DNA of 6,975 nucleotides, taken from contig DLXL01000262.1 of assembly GCA_003448025.1 (NCBI GenBank), forward strand, positions 18,232-25,206, in the 5' to 3' direction. Position numbers and translations under genes: made by a program. This document shows positions 1-5,693 of the stretch, one piece after another. Numbering within the stretch: the stretch's first letter is position 1; every line of letters begins with the position of its first letter. The notes beneath the pieces are model-generated. The model had not been told where the DNA came from. It searched no databases and saw nothing but the letters and a program-made list of their open reading frames with translations. The stretch comes from Saprospirales bacterium. Lineage in GTDB: Bacteria; Bacteroidota; Bacteroidia; Chitinophagales; Saprospiraceae.

Positions 1-233
1 TTTAACATCTTTTGGTGTGCAGGCCAAAAGGTGTCTTCCGGAAAAGAGCTGGTGCCCAGGCCATCCTGATTGGTTACCATAACCAGGGTGAAATCCAGCT
101 CACGGACTATTCTGGCCAAAGCGAATAGCACGCCGGGTATGAACTCCAGTTTTTCCAGGGAATCCACCTGCTGGTCTGGCTGAGGCTCCTGGATGAGGCA
201 ACCATCGCGGTCTAAAAACAAAATTCTTTTCAT
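1..233 (-). CDS. hisB: HisB, N-terminal part (histidinol-phosphate phosphatase domain), cut by window edge
   Basis: This is the first 77 codons of a HisB protein; the rest lies beyond base 1. The visible part is the HAD-type histidinol-phosphate phosphatase domain, which removes phosphate from L-histidinol phosphate. Residues 6-11 read FLDRDG and carry the nucleophile and acid/base aspartates (D8, D10). EPQPDQQVD (16-24) and VTNQDGLGT (53-61) match signature segments of bifunctional HisB, followed by SFP and a PxH motif (71-73). In that family an imidazoleglycerol-phosphate dehydratase domain follows at the C-terminus; it cannot be seen here. The start ATG at 233 lies 6 bases after the hisC stop, so the gene is translated as part of the his operon. 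There is no Shine-Dalgarno sequence. Residue 12 is Cys where Thr is usual (DRDGT). The HisB call is secure; bifunctionality is inferred. Confidence 0.93.
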   Translation of the reverse strand, partial: MKRILFLDRDGCLIQEPQPDQQVDSLEKLEFIPGVLFALARIVRELDFTLVMVTNQDGLGTSSFPEDTFWPAHQKML

Positions 234-239
234 GACATG

Positions 240-1304
240 TTATCTGTTGATGGGAAAGGATTGGATGCTATTCAGTAATTGGTCGTTTTCTTCCGGCCGG
301 CCAATTGTTATGCGCAAACAGTTCTGACATAAAGGCTCCTTGTTCCGGTTTCGAACAACCAAACCGTTTTGCAACAGATGCCGGTATAAACCATCAGCAT
401 CCTGCACTTTGATCAACAGGAAGTTGGCTTCGCTGGGATAAACCTGTTCCACCACTTTGAGGGATGATAAAGCAAGGGCCATGCGTTCTCTTTCCTGAAT
501 AATGAGCTGTTTTTGAGTTAATACATTATCCTGATTATCAAGAGCCTGTAAGGCCAGTGTCAGGGTTGAAGTGTTGATGTTGTAGGGATACCTGATGTTG
601 TTCAGGATTTGAATGAGGAATGGATGCGCAAATGCCATACCCAACCTGATGCCGGCCAGCCCCCAGGCCTTTGAAAAGGTTTGCAGTACAACCAGATTAG
701 GAAATTCATTCAGGCGGCTTATCCAGGATCCTTTTCCGGAAAACTCCTGATAGGCTTCGTCGAGCACCACAATGCCGGGGAATTTTTCCAGCATTTCCAA
801 TACAAACGATTCTGGCAAGCAGGCTCCGGTTGGGTTGTTGGGGGAACATAAAAACAGCAGTTTTGATTGCTGATCGGTAACCCGCAAAACGGCCTCTGAA
901 TTGGGACTGAAATCCGGGTTTTGCCAGGCACTTCGAACATCTGCCTGCTGGATCTGAGCCTGAACAGCGTACATGCCGTAGGTGGGCGGCATGATAATAA
1001 TGTTATCCCGGCCGGGTTGCACCAGTGCCCTTAAGAGTAGATCTATGGCTTCGTCGGAGCCGTTGCCCAGAAACACCTGGCCTGGATTCAGGGATTTTGA
1101 AGTGGCAATGCGCTGCAAGACTTGTTTGCGCAAACTGCCTGGATACCTGGCCAGGTTGGCATCAATGGGACCGCCAAAGCTGTTCTCATTGGCATCTAGC
1201 ATGATCTTTTGCGCCGAATCGCCGGCGTCAAATTCATCCCTGGCCGAGGAGTAAGGCGCCATGGAAAGTATATTGGGACGTATGAGTGAGCGTAGCTTTT
1301 CCAT
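240..1304 (-). CDS. hisC: Histidinol-phosphate aminotransferase HisC
   Basis: A 354-residue cytoplasmic PLP enzyme of the class I/II aminotransferase fold. It transfers an amino group from glutamate to imidazole acetol phosphate, giving L-histidinol phosphate. Visible motifs, in order: DANEN (37-41), GNGSDEAIDLL (80-90), the aromatic PPTYG (106-110), CSPNNPTG (153-160), DEAYQEF (182-188), and the PLP-lysine segment SKAWGLAGIRLG (211-222), with K212 as the Schiff-base lysine and R220 as a likely phosphate-binding residue. A C-terminal CLRITIG (329-335) supplies R331, the likely substrate-phosphate arginine. Length is normal for HisC and the frame is intact. The ATG at 1304 is 6 bases after the hisD stop and the stop is 6 bases before hisB, which indicates a tightly packed operon. 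No Shine-Dalgarno is visible; the bases before the ATG are AT-rich (AAATCAAT). The operon context removes doubt between HisC and other small aminotransferases. Confidence 0.97.
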   Translation of the reverse strand: MEKLRSLIRPNILSMAPYSSARDEFDAGDSAQKIMLDANENSFGGPIDANLARYPGSLRKQVLQRIATSKSLNPGQVFLGNGSDEAIDLLLRALVQPGRDNIIIMPPTYGMYAVQAQIQQADVRSAWQNPDFSPNSEAVLRVTDQQSKLLFLCSPNNPTGACLPESFVLEMLEKFPGIVVLDEAYQEFSGKGSWISRLNEFPNLVVLQTFSKAWGLAGIRLGMAFAHPFLIQILNNIRYPYNINTSTLTLALQALDNQDNVLTQKQLIIQERERMALALSSLKVVEQVYPSEANFLLIKVQDADGLYRHLLQNGLVVRNRNKEPLCQNCLRITIGRPEENDQLLNSIQSFPINR

Positions 1305-1310
1305 ATTGAT

Positions 1311-2594
1311 TTACAATGAGTTAACCCGGATTCGCACCGCATTGGCATGGGCTTGAAGCCCCTCGGCTTCTGCCATTTGCTCGATGGTTGGGGCCAAATG
1401 GCGCAACCCGGCAGGCGTAATCTGCTGGAAGGTGATTTTTTTGACAAAACTATCTACCGAAACACCGGAGTAACCTCTGGCATAGCCATTGGTCGGTAGC
1501 GCATGGTTGGTGCCACTGGCATAATCTCCGGCGCTTTCAGGCGTGAAGTGCCCCAGAAAAACAGAACCGGCGTTTTCCACCTTATCCACCCACTTTTCGG
1601 GATTTTCTACCGATAAAATCAAATGTTCGGGCGCATACAGATTGGCCCATTGTAAGGCAGTTGGGATGTCCTGAACCAGGAGTAAGCGACTATTCTGTAA
1701 AGCTTCCTGCACCAGCTGTTGCCGGGGCAGTGCAGCTGTTTGCGCAGCCAATGCCTGCAGAACTCCGGATGCCACATCCGGACTATCTGTAATCAACATA
1801 ACCTGACTGTCCGGACCGTGTTCGGCCTGACTCAAAAGGTCGGCAGCAACAAAATCAGGGTTGGCGCTTGCATCGGCAATTACGCATACTTCTGACGGGC
1901 CGGCCGGCAAATCTATGGCTACGCCATCCAGACTAACCAGTTGCTTGGCGGTAGTGACCCAGGTGTTACCGGGGCCAAATATTTTCGACACCGATGGCAC
2001 CGTTTTCGTTCCATATGCCATGGCCGCAATGGCATGTGCCCCCCCGAGCGCGAATAGGTTTTGTATGCCGCACAATTGCGCGCAATATCGGATGGCGGGG
2101 TGTACCGTGCCGTCTTTTTGTGGCGGCGTACAAAGTATAACTTCTTGACATCCAGCTATTTGCGCAGGAATTCCCAGCATGAGTACCGTAGAGAACAAGG
2201 GAGCCGACCCGCCGGGTATGTACACCCCTACCCTGCCGATGGGCACGCTTTTTCGCCAGCAGCTTACTCCTGGCATAGTGTCTACCGGCTCCTCTGCTCG
2301 AAGCTGGGTTCGGTGGAATGTCTGGATATTTTGGTAAGCAACCTGTATGGCTTCTTTCAAATCAGCGCTCAACTCTCTGGCTGATGCCTTGAGGGCATCT
2401 TCAGAAACCCTGAAAGAGGGCAACTTAACGCCGTCCAGTTCAACAGAATAACGGGCAAGCGCTTCATCGCCTGAAAGTTGCACCTGTTGTAAAATTTCCG
2501 CTGTTCGGGCAGACACAGCAGCCGAGGTTTGGGCGGTAGGCCGTGTTATTAAATCAGCACCGTTTTGCAGGTCCGGATATTCGTATATATTCAT
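1311..2594 (-). CDS. hisD: Histidinol dehydrogenase HisD
   Basis: A 427-residue zinc enzyme that oxidises L-histidinol to L-histidinal and then to L-histidine with two NAD+, the last two steps of the pathway. Visible segments: GRVGVYIPGGSAPLFSTVLM (120-139), GGAHAIAAMAYGT (184-196), KIFGPGN (204-210), DLPAGPSEV (228-236), LLSQAEHGPDSQ (253-264), APEH (321-324) and GDYASGTNH (356-364). By comparison with the E. coli enzyme (zinc ligands Q259, H262, D360, H419; catalytic E326 and H327), the equivalents here are Q256, H259, D357, H416 and E323/H324, all present at a constant offset of three. The enzyme is therefore predicted to be fully active. The start was set at the ATG at 2594; the open frame reaches a TTG at 2603, only three codons upstream, but the ATG fits the family better. 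The gap to the hisG stop is 13 bases. No Shine-Dalgarno sequence is visible. Confidence 0.97.
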   Translation of the reverse strand: MNIYEYPDLQNGADLITRPTAQTSAAVSARTAEILQQVQLSGDEALARYSVELDGVKLPSFRVSEDALKASARELSADLKEAIQVAYQNIQTFHRTQLRAEEPVDTMPGVSCWRKSVPIGRVGVYIPGGSAPLFSTVLMLGIPAQIAGCQEVILCTPPQKDGTVHPAIRYCAQLCGIQNLFALGGAHAIAAMAYGTKTVPSVSKIFGPGNTWVTTAKQLVSLDGVAIDLPAGPSEVCVIADASANPDFVAADLLSQAEHGPDSQVMLITDSPDVASGVLQALAAQTAALPRQQLVQEALQNSRLLLVQDIPTALQWANLYAPEHLILSVENPEKWVDKVENAGSVFLGHFTPESAGDYASGTNHALPTNGYARGYSGVSVDSFVKKITFQQITPAGLRHLAPTIEQMAEAEGLQAHANAVRIRVNSL

Positions 2595-2607
2595 GATTTT
2601 CAAGGAT

Positions 2608-3462
2608 TTAAAGAATCATTCGTTCAATGGGAACAACCAGAATGCCTTCAGCGCCGGCTTCTTTCAGTTGTTCCAGTACTTCCCAGAAAATGGTCTCCGG
2701 CACTACACTGTGCAGGCTGCTCCATCCCTCGGTGGCCAGGGGCAAAATGGTGGGACTTTTCATACCTGGAATAATGGATACAATCTGATCAATCCGATGA
2801 TTAGGCGCATTCATCAGGATATAGCGGTTACTTTTAGCGTTCTGATTAGCTTGTATCCTGAACAGCAGGCGGTCGAGAATCTCCTGTTTTTCAGGCGCGA
2901 GTTGCGGGTGAGCAACCAGTAAAGCTTCTGATTCCAGTACGGTTTCCACTTCTTTGAGGCCGTTTGCCAGTAAGGTACTTCCGGTACCAACGATATCGAA
3001 AATGGCATCAGCCAGGCCCAGTGAGGGGGCTATTTCCACTGCTCCGCTGATTTCGTGTATTTCGGCACGAACGGCATTGGCACTAAGGTAGGATTCCAGG
3101 ATACGCGGATAACTGGTGGCAATGCGCAAATTTTCCAACGATTGTTTACCGGTAAAGGGAATGCCTTTGGGCAGAGCTATGCTCAGGCGGCAACCGCCAA
3201 AACCCAGCCGCTGCACGTATTGCACGGTTTTTTGCTTTTCGAGCAACACGTTTTCGCCAATAATTCCGGCATCTACCACATTGCCTTCCACATATTCCGG
3301 AATGTCGTCATCCCTGAGAAAAATGATTTCCAGTGGAAAATTGGATGCCTGTGTACGCAACAAACGATTTGGGCTGCTGCCAAAGGCAATACCCGCATTT
3401 CGAAGCAGCGAAACAGAATCCTCGAATAATCGTCCTGATTTTTGAATGGCTATTCTTAGCAT
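2608..3462 (-). CDS. hisG: ATP phosphoribosyltransferase HisG, long form with regulatory domain
   Basis: A 284-residue enzyme that joins ATP and PRPP to make phosphoribosyl-ATP, the committed first step of histidine synthesis. The N-terminus LRIAIQKSGRL (2-12) is typical. FLRDDDIPEYV (48-58) and DAGIIGENVL (64-73) belong to the periplasmic-binding-protein-like catalytic domain. The PRPP-binding region is at 141-168 (ADAIFDIVGTGSTL, 151-164). Residues from about 212 (NRYILMNAP...) to the end match the ACT-like C-terminal domain of long-form HisG, which carries histidine feedback inhibition; no HisZ partner is needed. The length is close to E. coli HisG (299). The start was set at the ATG at 3462. 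The frame is open to a TTG at 3534, but that extension would read through the attenuator hairpin and adds 24 residues unlike HisG. It is the first structural gene after the leader, so both attenuation and allosteric feedback probably control this step. Confidence 0.97.
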   Translation of the reverse strand: MLRIAIQKSGRLFEDSVSLLRNAGIAFGSSPNRLLRTQASNFPLEIIFLRDDDIPEYVEGNVVDAGIIGENVLLEKQKTVQYVQRLGFGGCRLSIALPKGIPFTGKQSLENLRIATSYPRILESYLSANAVRAEIHEISGAVEIAPSLGLADAIFDIVGTGSTLLANGLKEVETVLESEALLVAHPQLAPEKQEILDRLLFRIQANQNAKSNRYILMNAPNHRIDQIVSIIPGMKSPTILPLATEGWSSLHSVVPETIFWEVLEQLKEAGAEGILVVPIERMIL

Positions 3463-3479
3463 ATTTGAGTAAGTGGTGG

Positions 3480-3522
3480 AAAAACAAAAGCGGCTTGCCG
3501 TGGGTACGACAAGCCGCTTTTG
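3480..3522 (-). terminator. Attenuator terminator hairpin before hisG
   Basis: On the minus strand, bases 3522-3506 pair with 3501-3485 in a 17-bp stem with one T-G wobble (3509/3498). The core is AAAAGCGGCTTG with CAAGCCGCTTTT and the loop is ACCC (3505-3502). Five Ts follow (3484-3480). This is a textbook Rho-independent terminator. It lies after the leader-peptide stop and 17 bases before the hisG ATG, where it can only act as an attenuator of the his operon. Confidence 0.92.
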
Positions 3523-3599
3523 GTGTAGAAACAAGTAGACTGCAGATATGCGTCAACACCTCATCGCCTGCCGGGTGGCAACAGATGATGATGATGGTG
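3522..3599 (-). promoter_or_regulatory. Putative alternative pairings of the his attenuator (segments 1:2 and 2:3)
   Basis: Segment 1 is CACCATCATC (3599-3590), inside the His codons. It can pair with segment 2, GATGAGGTG (3565-3557), giving 9 bp with one bulged A. Segment 2 spans the leader stop codon. Its GGTGT (3560-3556) can alternatively pair with ACACC (3526-3522), which touches the foot of the terminator stem (segment 3). The order 1, 2, 3, 4 fits classical logic: a ribosome stalled on His codons covers 1 and frees 2 to hold 3, whereas a ribosome at the stop codon covers 2 and lets the terminator form. The 2:3 helix is short (5 bp) and overlaps the terminator stem by one base, so it is the weakest part of the model. 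Confidence 0.6.
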
Positions 3600-3626
3600 C
3601 AAGCATACTGCGATTTGACAATTCAT
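3561..3626 (-). CDS. hisL: His-operon leader peptide with five consecutive His codons
   Basis: A 21-residue open frame from ATG (3626) to TGA (3563-3561). It reads MNCQIAVCL, then five histidines (CAC CAT CAT CAT CAT, 3599-3585), then LLPPGRR. It lies directly upstream of a strong intrinsic terminator and hisG. In his attenuators of enterobacteria a His-rich leader peptide senses charged tRNA-His by ribosome stalling, and the layout here is the same. The peptide itself is not expected to have a function. An in-frame ATG at 3677 would give a 38-residue version, but a good promoter box at 3639-3632 lies inside that extension, so the shorter form is preferred. No Shine-Dalgarno sequence precedes it. 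The symbol hisL is given by analogy of role, not sequence homology. Confidence 0.88.
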   Translation of the reverse strand: MNCQIAVCLHHHHHLLPPGRR

Positions 3627-3631
3627 GGCGG

Positions 3632-3663
3632 CAAAGGTATGGGTGCTTTTATGTACTGTGCAA
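3632..3663 (-). promoter_or_regulatory. Putative Bacteroidota-type promoter of the his operon
   Basis: On the minus strand TACCTTTG (3639-3632) matches the Bacteroidota -7 consensus TAnnTTTG in full. A TTG (3663-3661) lies 21 bases upstream and could serve as the -33 element (consensus TTTG or TTG); this spacing is near the upper end of what is usual. Transcription would begin about 4-7 bases after the box, at or next to the leader ATG at 3626. It is the only such box seen between the upstream gene unit and the leader peptide. Confidence 0.55.
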
Positions 3664-3670
3664 GTAGTAC
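3653..3670. repeat. 18-bp inverted repeat overlapping the putative -33 element
   Basis: On the minus strand GTACT-N8-AGTAC (3670-3653), extendable by one pair to TGTACT-N8-AGTACA (3671-3652). It covers the putative -33 TTG of the his promoter, a position suited to a repressor operator. The half-sites are short, so chance is possible. Confidence 0.3.
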
Positions 3671-3788
3671 ACTGCATTAGCGCATATTTTTTTTCAATGT
3701 GATTACAAGTGGCTGATTTACAGACAAATAAACAAGAGTCATCCCAGGTTTTTCAGGGTTGCTCCTTTTTTTGATCAAAAGACATCCC

Positions 3789-3842
3789 GGACCTCGCAAG
3801 AGGTCCAACTTACGCCGCTAGATTGGACCTCTTGCGAGGTCC
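3789..3842. repeat. Perfect 20-bp inverted repeat with self-palindromic arms (REP-like)
   Basis: GGACCTCGCAAGAGGTCCAA (3789-3808) and its exact reverse complement (3823-3842) are separated by 14 bases. Each arm is also a hairpin by itself: GGACCTC and GAGGTCC (7 bp) around GCAA in the first arm and TTGC in the second. The unit can therefore form one long stem or two small hairpins, on either strand. No T-run follows on either side, so it is not a normal intrinsic terminator. Such nested palindromes between genes resemble REP or other dispersed intergenic elements, but genome copies cannot be counted here. Confidence 0.85.
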
Positions 3843-3876
3843 TTAAATCACCTAATACCATGTTGCTACAAAGGTT

Positions 3877-3894
3877 AGACCTCTACCGAGATCT
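3877..3894. repeat. Degenerate copy of the GACCTC palindrome unit
   Basis: AGACCTC-TACC-GAGATCT forms a 7-bp palindrome with one mismatch around a 4-base centre. Its GACCTC half and 7-4-7 layout resemble the arms of the repeat at 3789-3842, 35 bases away. It may be a decayed relative of that unit. Confidence 0.4.
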
Positions 3895-3906
3895 GCTGCG
3901 CAAAGC

Positions 3907-3957
3907 CCAAAACAAGACATGAGCCACCCCAAAATTCGGGACGACTCATGTCTTGTT
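3907..3957 (-). terminator. Probable terminator after the DUF1800-DUF1501 unit
   Basis: AACAAGACATGAG (3911-3923) and its exact reverse complement (3945-3957) form a 13-bp stem around a 21-base loop, which can pair further by CCC with GGG. On the minus strand the stem begins 23 bases after the DUF1501 stop and runs into TTGTTTTGGG. The T-run is short and partly in the stem, so efficiency is uncertain. It separates the upstream pair from the his operon. Confidence 0.65.
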
Positions 3958-3980
3958 GCTCCTAAGGTATTCGAGTGTAA

Positions 3981-5645
3981 TTAACGAATTACGTTGAGTT
4001 TAGCGGTGAATGCACGACCATTTTGAGTATTTTCCAGGCGTACAAAATACACGGCAGGTGGCAACTGGGATACATCCAGGTAGTAAACGTTAATATCTGG
4101 TTCCACCCTTACACTCGCAGCCGAAACCATACGCCCTCCCAAACTATGCAAGGTCAGACGGGCATCAAATCCGGTTCCCTGGTTTGTGAAGCCAACTTCT
4201 ACCTGAATACTTGCAGGGTTTGGAAAAATGGTAAGAGGTTGTTCTTTTGCGAAAACCTGGCTGGTGCTTACCGTTTGTGGGAGGTAACATTCAGGGTTTA
4301 CGACAAATGCCGGATCAACCAAATTTACTTTATTATATCCGTCGAACATGGTTTGAGTCAAAACTTCTTCACCTGCTCCAAGCCAATCCTGTAGTAAAGT
4401 GGTAAAGACTTGTCTGTAATCAAATTGCGCTCCTTGAAGCTGGTTATCAGGAGTCAGGTTGGATAAATTTACATTGGTACCTTTTACCCCTGCTGCGATG
4501 TTTTTACCGAATACAAGCATTGGCGCCAACGTGCCGTGATCCGAACCATCAGAGCCATTTTCGCGTGCACAACGACCAAATTCCGAGAAAGTGCAGGCGG
4601 TTACCTGATCAGCTAGTCCAAGACCTTCGAGATCGTCAAAGAAATTCTTGATGGATTCGGCCAGATCGAGGAGCAGGTTGGCGTGGTCGCCCTGAGCGGT
4701 ATTTCCGCCATCAATCTGGGCATTGTGTGTGTCAAATCCACCCAGTTGACACAGGTAAATCTTGGTTTTGCATCCTCCTTTAATCAAGCGGGCAACTGTT
4801 TGAAGTTGCGGAGCAAGTCGGCTGTTATTATTGGTGGTAGGATAAGTAGTCAGATAATTGCTGCCAGCGTTGAATACCTCCGAAATTCGTTGTGCGTACA
4901 AGCTGGTGCTTCTTTCAACGCCCATGATGTACTCCAGTTCTACACCATGATCTGAATCAGGCACGTTCAAAATAGGCGCTCCACCAATGGTTTGGATGAG
5001 CGAATAAAAGCCTGATGCATCCTGACCACTCAAATTGATAACGTTTTGGTGCTCGGTTTCTGTATGAAAACCCAGTGAGGTGGTTGGGTCTCCTACCTGA
5101 ATACCCAGGGGGTCAGGCATACTGCTTGTAGGTACTCCTTCAACCTCCGGATAAAAGGCCTGTAGCGCCCGACCCATCCATCCGGATTTGATGTTGTTGT
5201 TGGCAATAGATCCGTCGCCACCTGTAAGCCAAAGATCGGTTCCTTTGAAATGGCTTTGATTCATGCTTTCATAGCCAACGCCCTGAATGATGGATGCCCA
5301 ACCTTTATCGTACAGTTCCTTGATTTTTGCAAAAGAGGGGTGAACTCCTACCTGATCCTGGTTATTCAACGTGCTGTCAAGATTAATGTAATCACTTTCA
5401 TTGATGCGAATGGTAGGGCGCAAATTGGCATAGGTATCATATTGTTCGATGGGGATGATGGTGTTCAGGCCATCATTCCCGCCTTTGAGCTGAATGAGTA
5501 CCAATACCCGCTCCTCAACGCCATCGCAGCTATTCAGCAATTTAGCCATATGGCTATTGGCAAAAGCCCGAAGAGGGTGTCCGTTTACCACGAACGGTGT
5601 TACGGTCGCGGCAGGAAATATCTTGAGAAAATTTCTGCGTTTCAT
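3981..5645 (-). CDS. DUF1501 family protein with Tat signal motif and T9SS sorting domain
   Basis: A 554-residue exported protein of the DUF1501 family, which is related to the alkaline phosphatase/sulfatase superfamily; the substrate is unknown. Residues 3-8, RRNFLK, match the twin-arginine consensus, and a moderately hydrophobic stretch follows to about residue 29. Family segments: LIQLKGGNDGLNTIIP (50-65), GVGYESMNQSHFKGTDLW (122-139), QLGGFDTHNA (300-309), and FSEFGRCARENGSDGSDHGT (353-372). Residues from about 470 to the end form a type A T9SS sorting domain: TIFPNPAS (472-479), a LHSLGGRMV segment (499-507), YYLDVSQLPPAVYFVRL (521-537), and a KLNVIR tail. The start was set at the ATG at 5645, because the twin-arginine motif follows at once; a TTG four codons upstream is the only other choice. 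It lies 48 bases after the DUF1800 gene and is probably cotranscribed with it. The product is likely on the cell surface or secreted. Confidence 0.9.
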   Translation of the reverse strand: MKRRNFLKIFPAATVTPFVVNGHPLRAFANSHMAKLLNSCDGVEERVLVLIQLKGGNDGLNTIIPIEQYDTYANLRPTIRINESDYINLDSTLNNQDQVGVHPSFAKIKELYDKGWASIIQGVGYESMNQSHFKGTDLWLTGGDGSIANNNIKSGWMGRALQAFYPEVEGVPTSSMPDPLGIQVGDPTTSLGFHTETEHQNVINLSGQDASGFYSLIQTIGGAPILNVPDSDHGVELEYIMGVERSTSLYAQRISEVFNAGSNYLTTYPTTNNNSRLAPQLQTVARLIKGGCKTKIYLCQLGGFDTHNAQIDGGNTAQGDHANLLLDLAESIKNFFDDLEGLGLADQVTACTFSEFGRCARENGSDGSDHGTLAPMLVFGKNIAAGVKGTNVNLSNLTPDNQLQGAQFDYRQVFTTLLQDWLGAGEEVLTQTMFDGYNKVNLVDPAFVVNPECYLPQTVSTSQVFAKEQPLTIFPNPASIQVEVGFTNQGTGFDARLTLHSLGGRMVSAASVRVEPDINVYYLDVSQLPPAVYFVRLENTQNGRAFTAKLNVIR

Positions 5646-5693
5646 GTTGTAAATCAATTAAGTGGATGAAAATGTAGCAACAATTTGGAGCAC

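Larger units (their letters stand above)
3664..3980. other. Intergenic region between the DUF1501 gene and the his promoter
   Basis: About 317 bases without a convincing protein gene on either strand; open frames here are short and lack recognisable motifs. Read from the DUF1501 side, it holds the probable terminator hairpin (3911-3957), a degenerate palindrome (3877-3894), a perfect 20-bp inverted repeat (3789-3842), a 12-bp palindrome TTTTGATCAAAA (3769-3780), and then the his promoter region. No tRNA or other known RNA gene was recognised. Confidence 0.7.

Noticed and set aside
2061..2384. Plus-strand open frame of 107 codons inside hisD
   Set aside because: It is antisense to a gene with intact catalytic residues, has no recognisable motif and no promoter; a shadow of hisD codon usage.
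3055..3445. Two overlapping plus-strand open frames inside hisG
   Set aside because: Both are antisense to conserved HisG segments and have no family features.
3463..3534. 24-residue N-terminal extension of HisG from a TTG at 3534
   Set aside because: It would translate the attenuator hairpin, has no similarity to HisG N-termini, and the ATG at 3462 gives the normal HisG start LRIAIQKSGRL.
3627..3677. Longer leader peptide (38 residues) from the in-frame ATG at 3677
   Set aside because: The best promoter box (3639-3632) lies inside the extension, so transcripts from it could not include the upstream ATG. It is kept only as an alternative.
3333..3680. Plus-strand open frame of 115 codons across the his leader
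   Set aside because: It covers the attenuator on the opposite strand, and its Met-rich segment is only the complement of the His codons.
3789..3842. The nested inverted repeat as a CRISPR array or an intrinsic terminator
   Set aside because: There are only two arms in inverted orientation with no spacer series, and no T-run follows on either strand.
5250..5669. Plus-strand open frame of 139 codons antisense to the DUF1501 N-terminus
   Set aside because: The minus-strand frame carries clear DUF1501 motifs and a Tat motif; the antisense product has no recognisable features.
5646..5693. A separate promoter for the DUF1501 gene (TACATTTT resembles TAnnTTTG)
   Set aside because: The box lacks the final G and no suitably spaced -33 element was found, so cotranscription with the DUF1800 gene is simpler.
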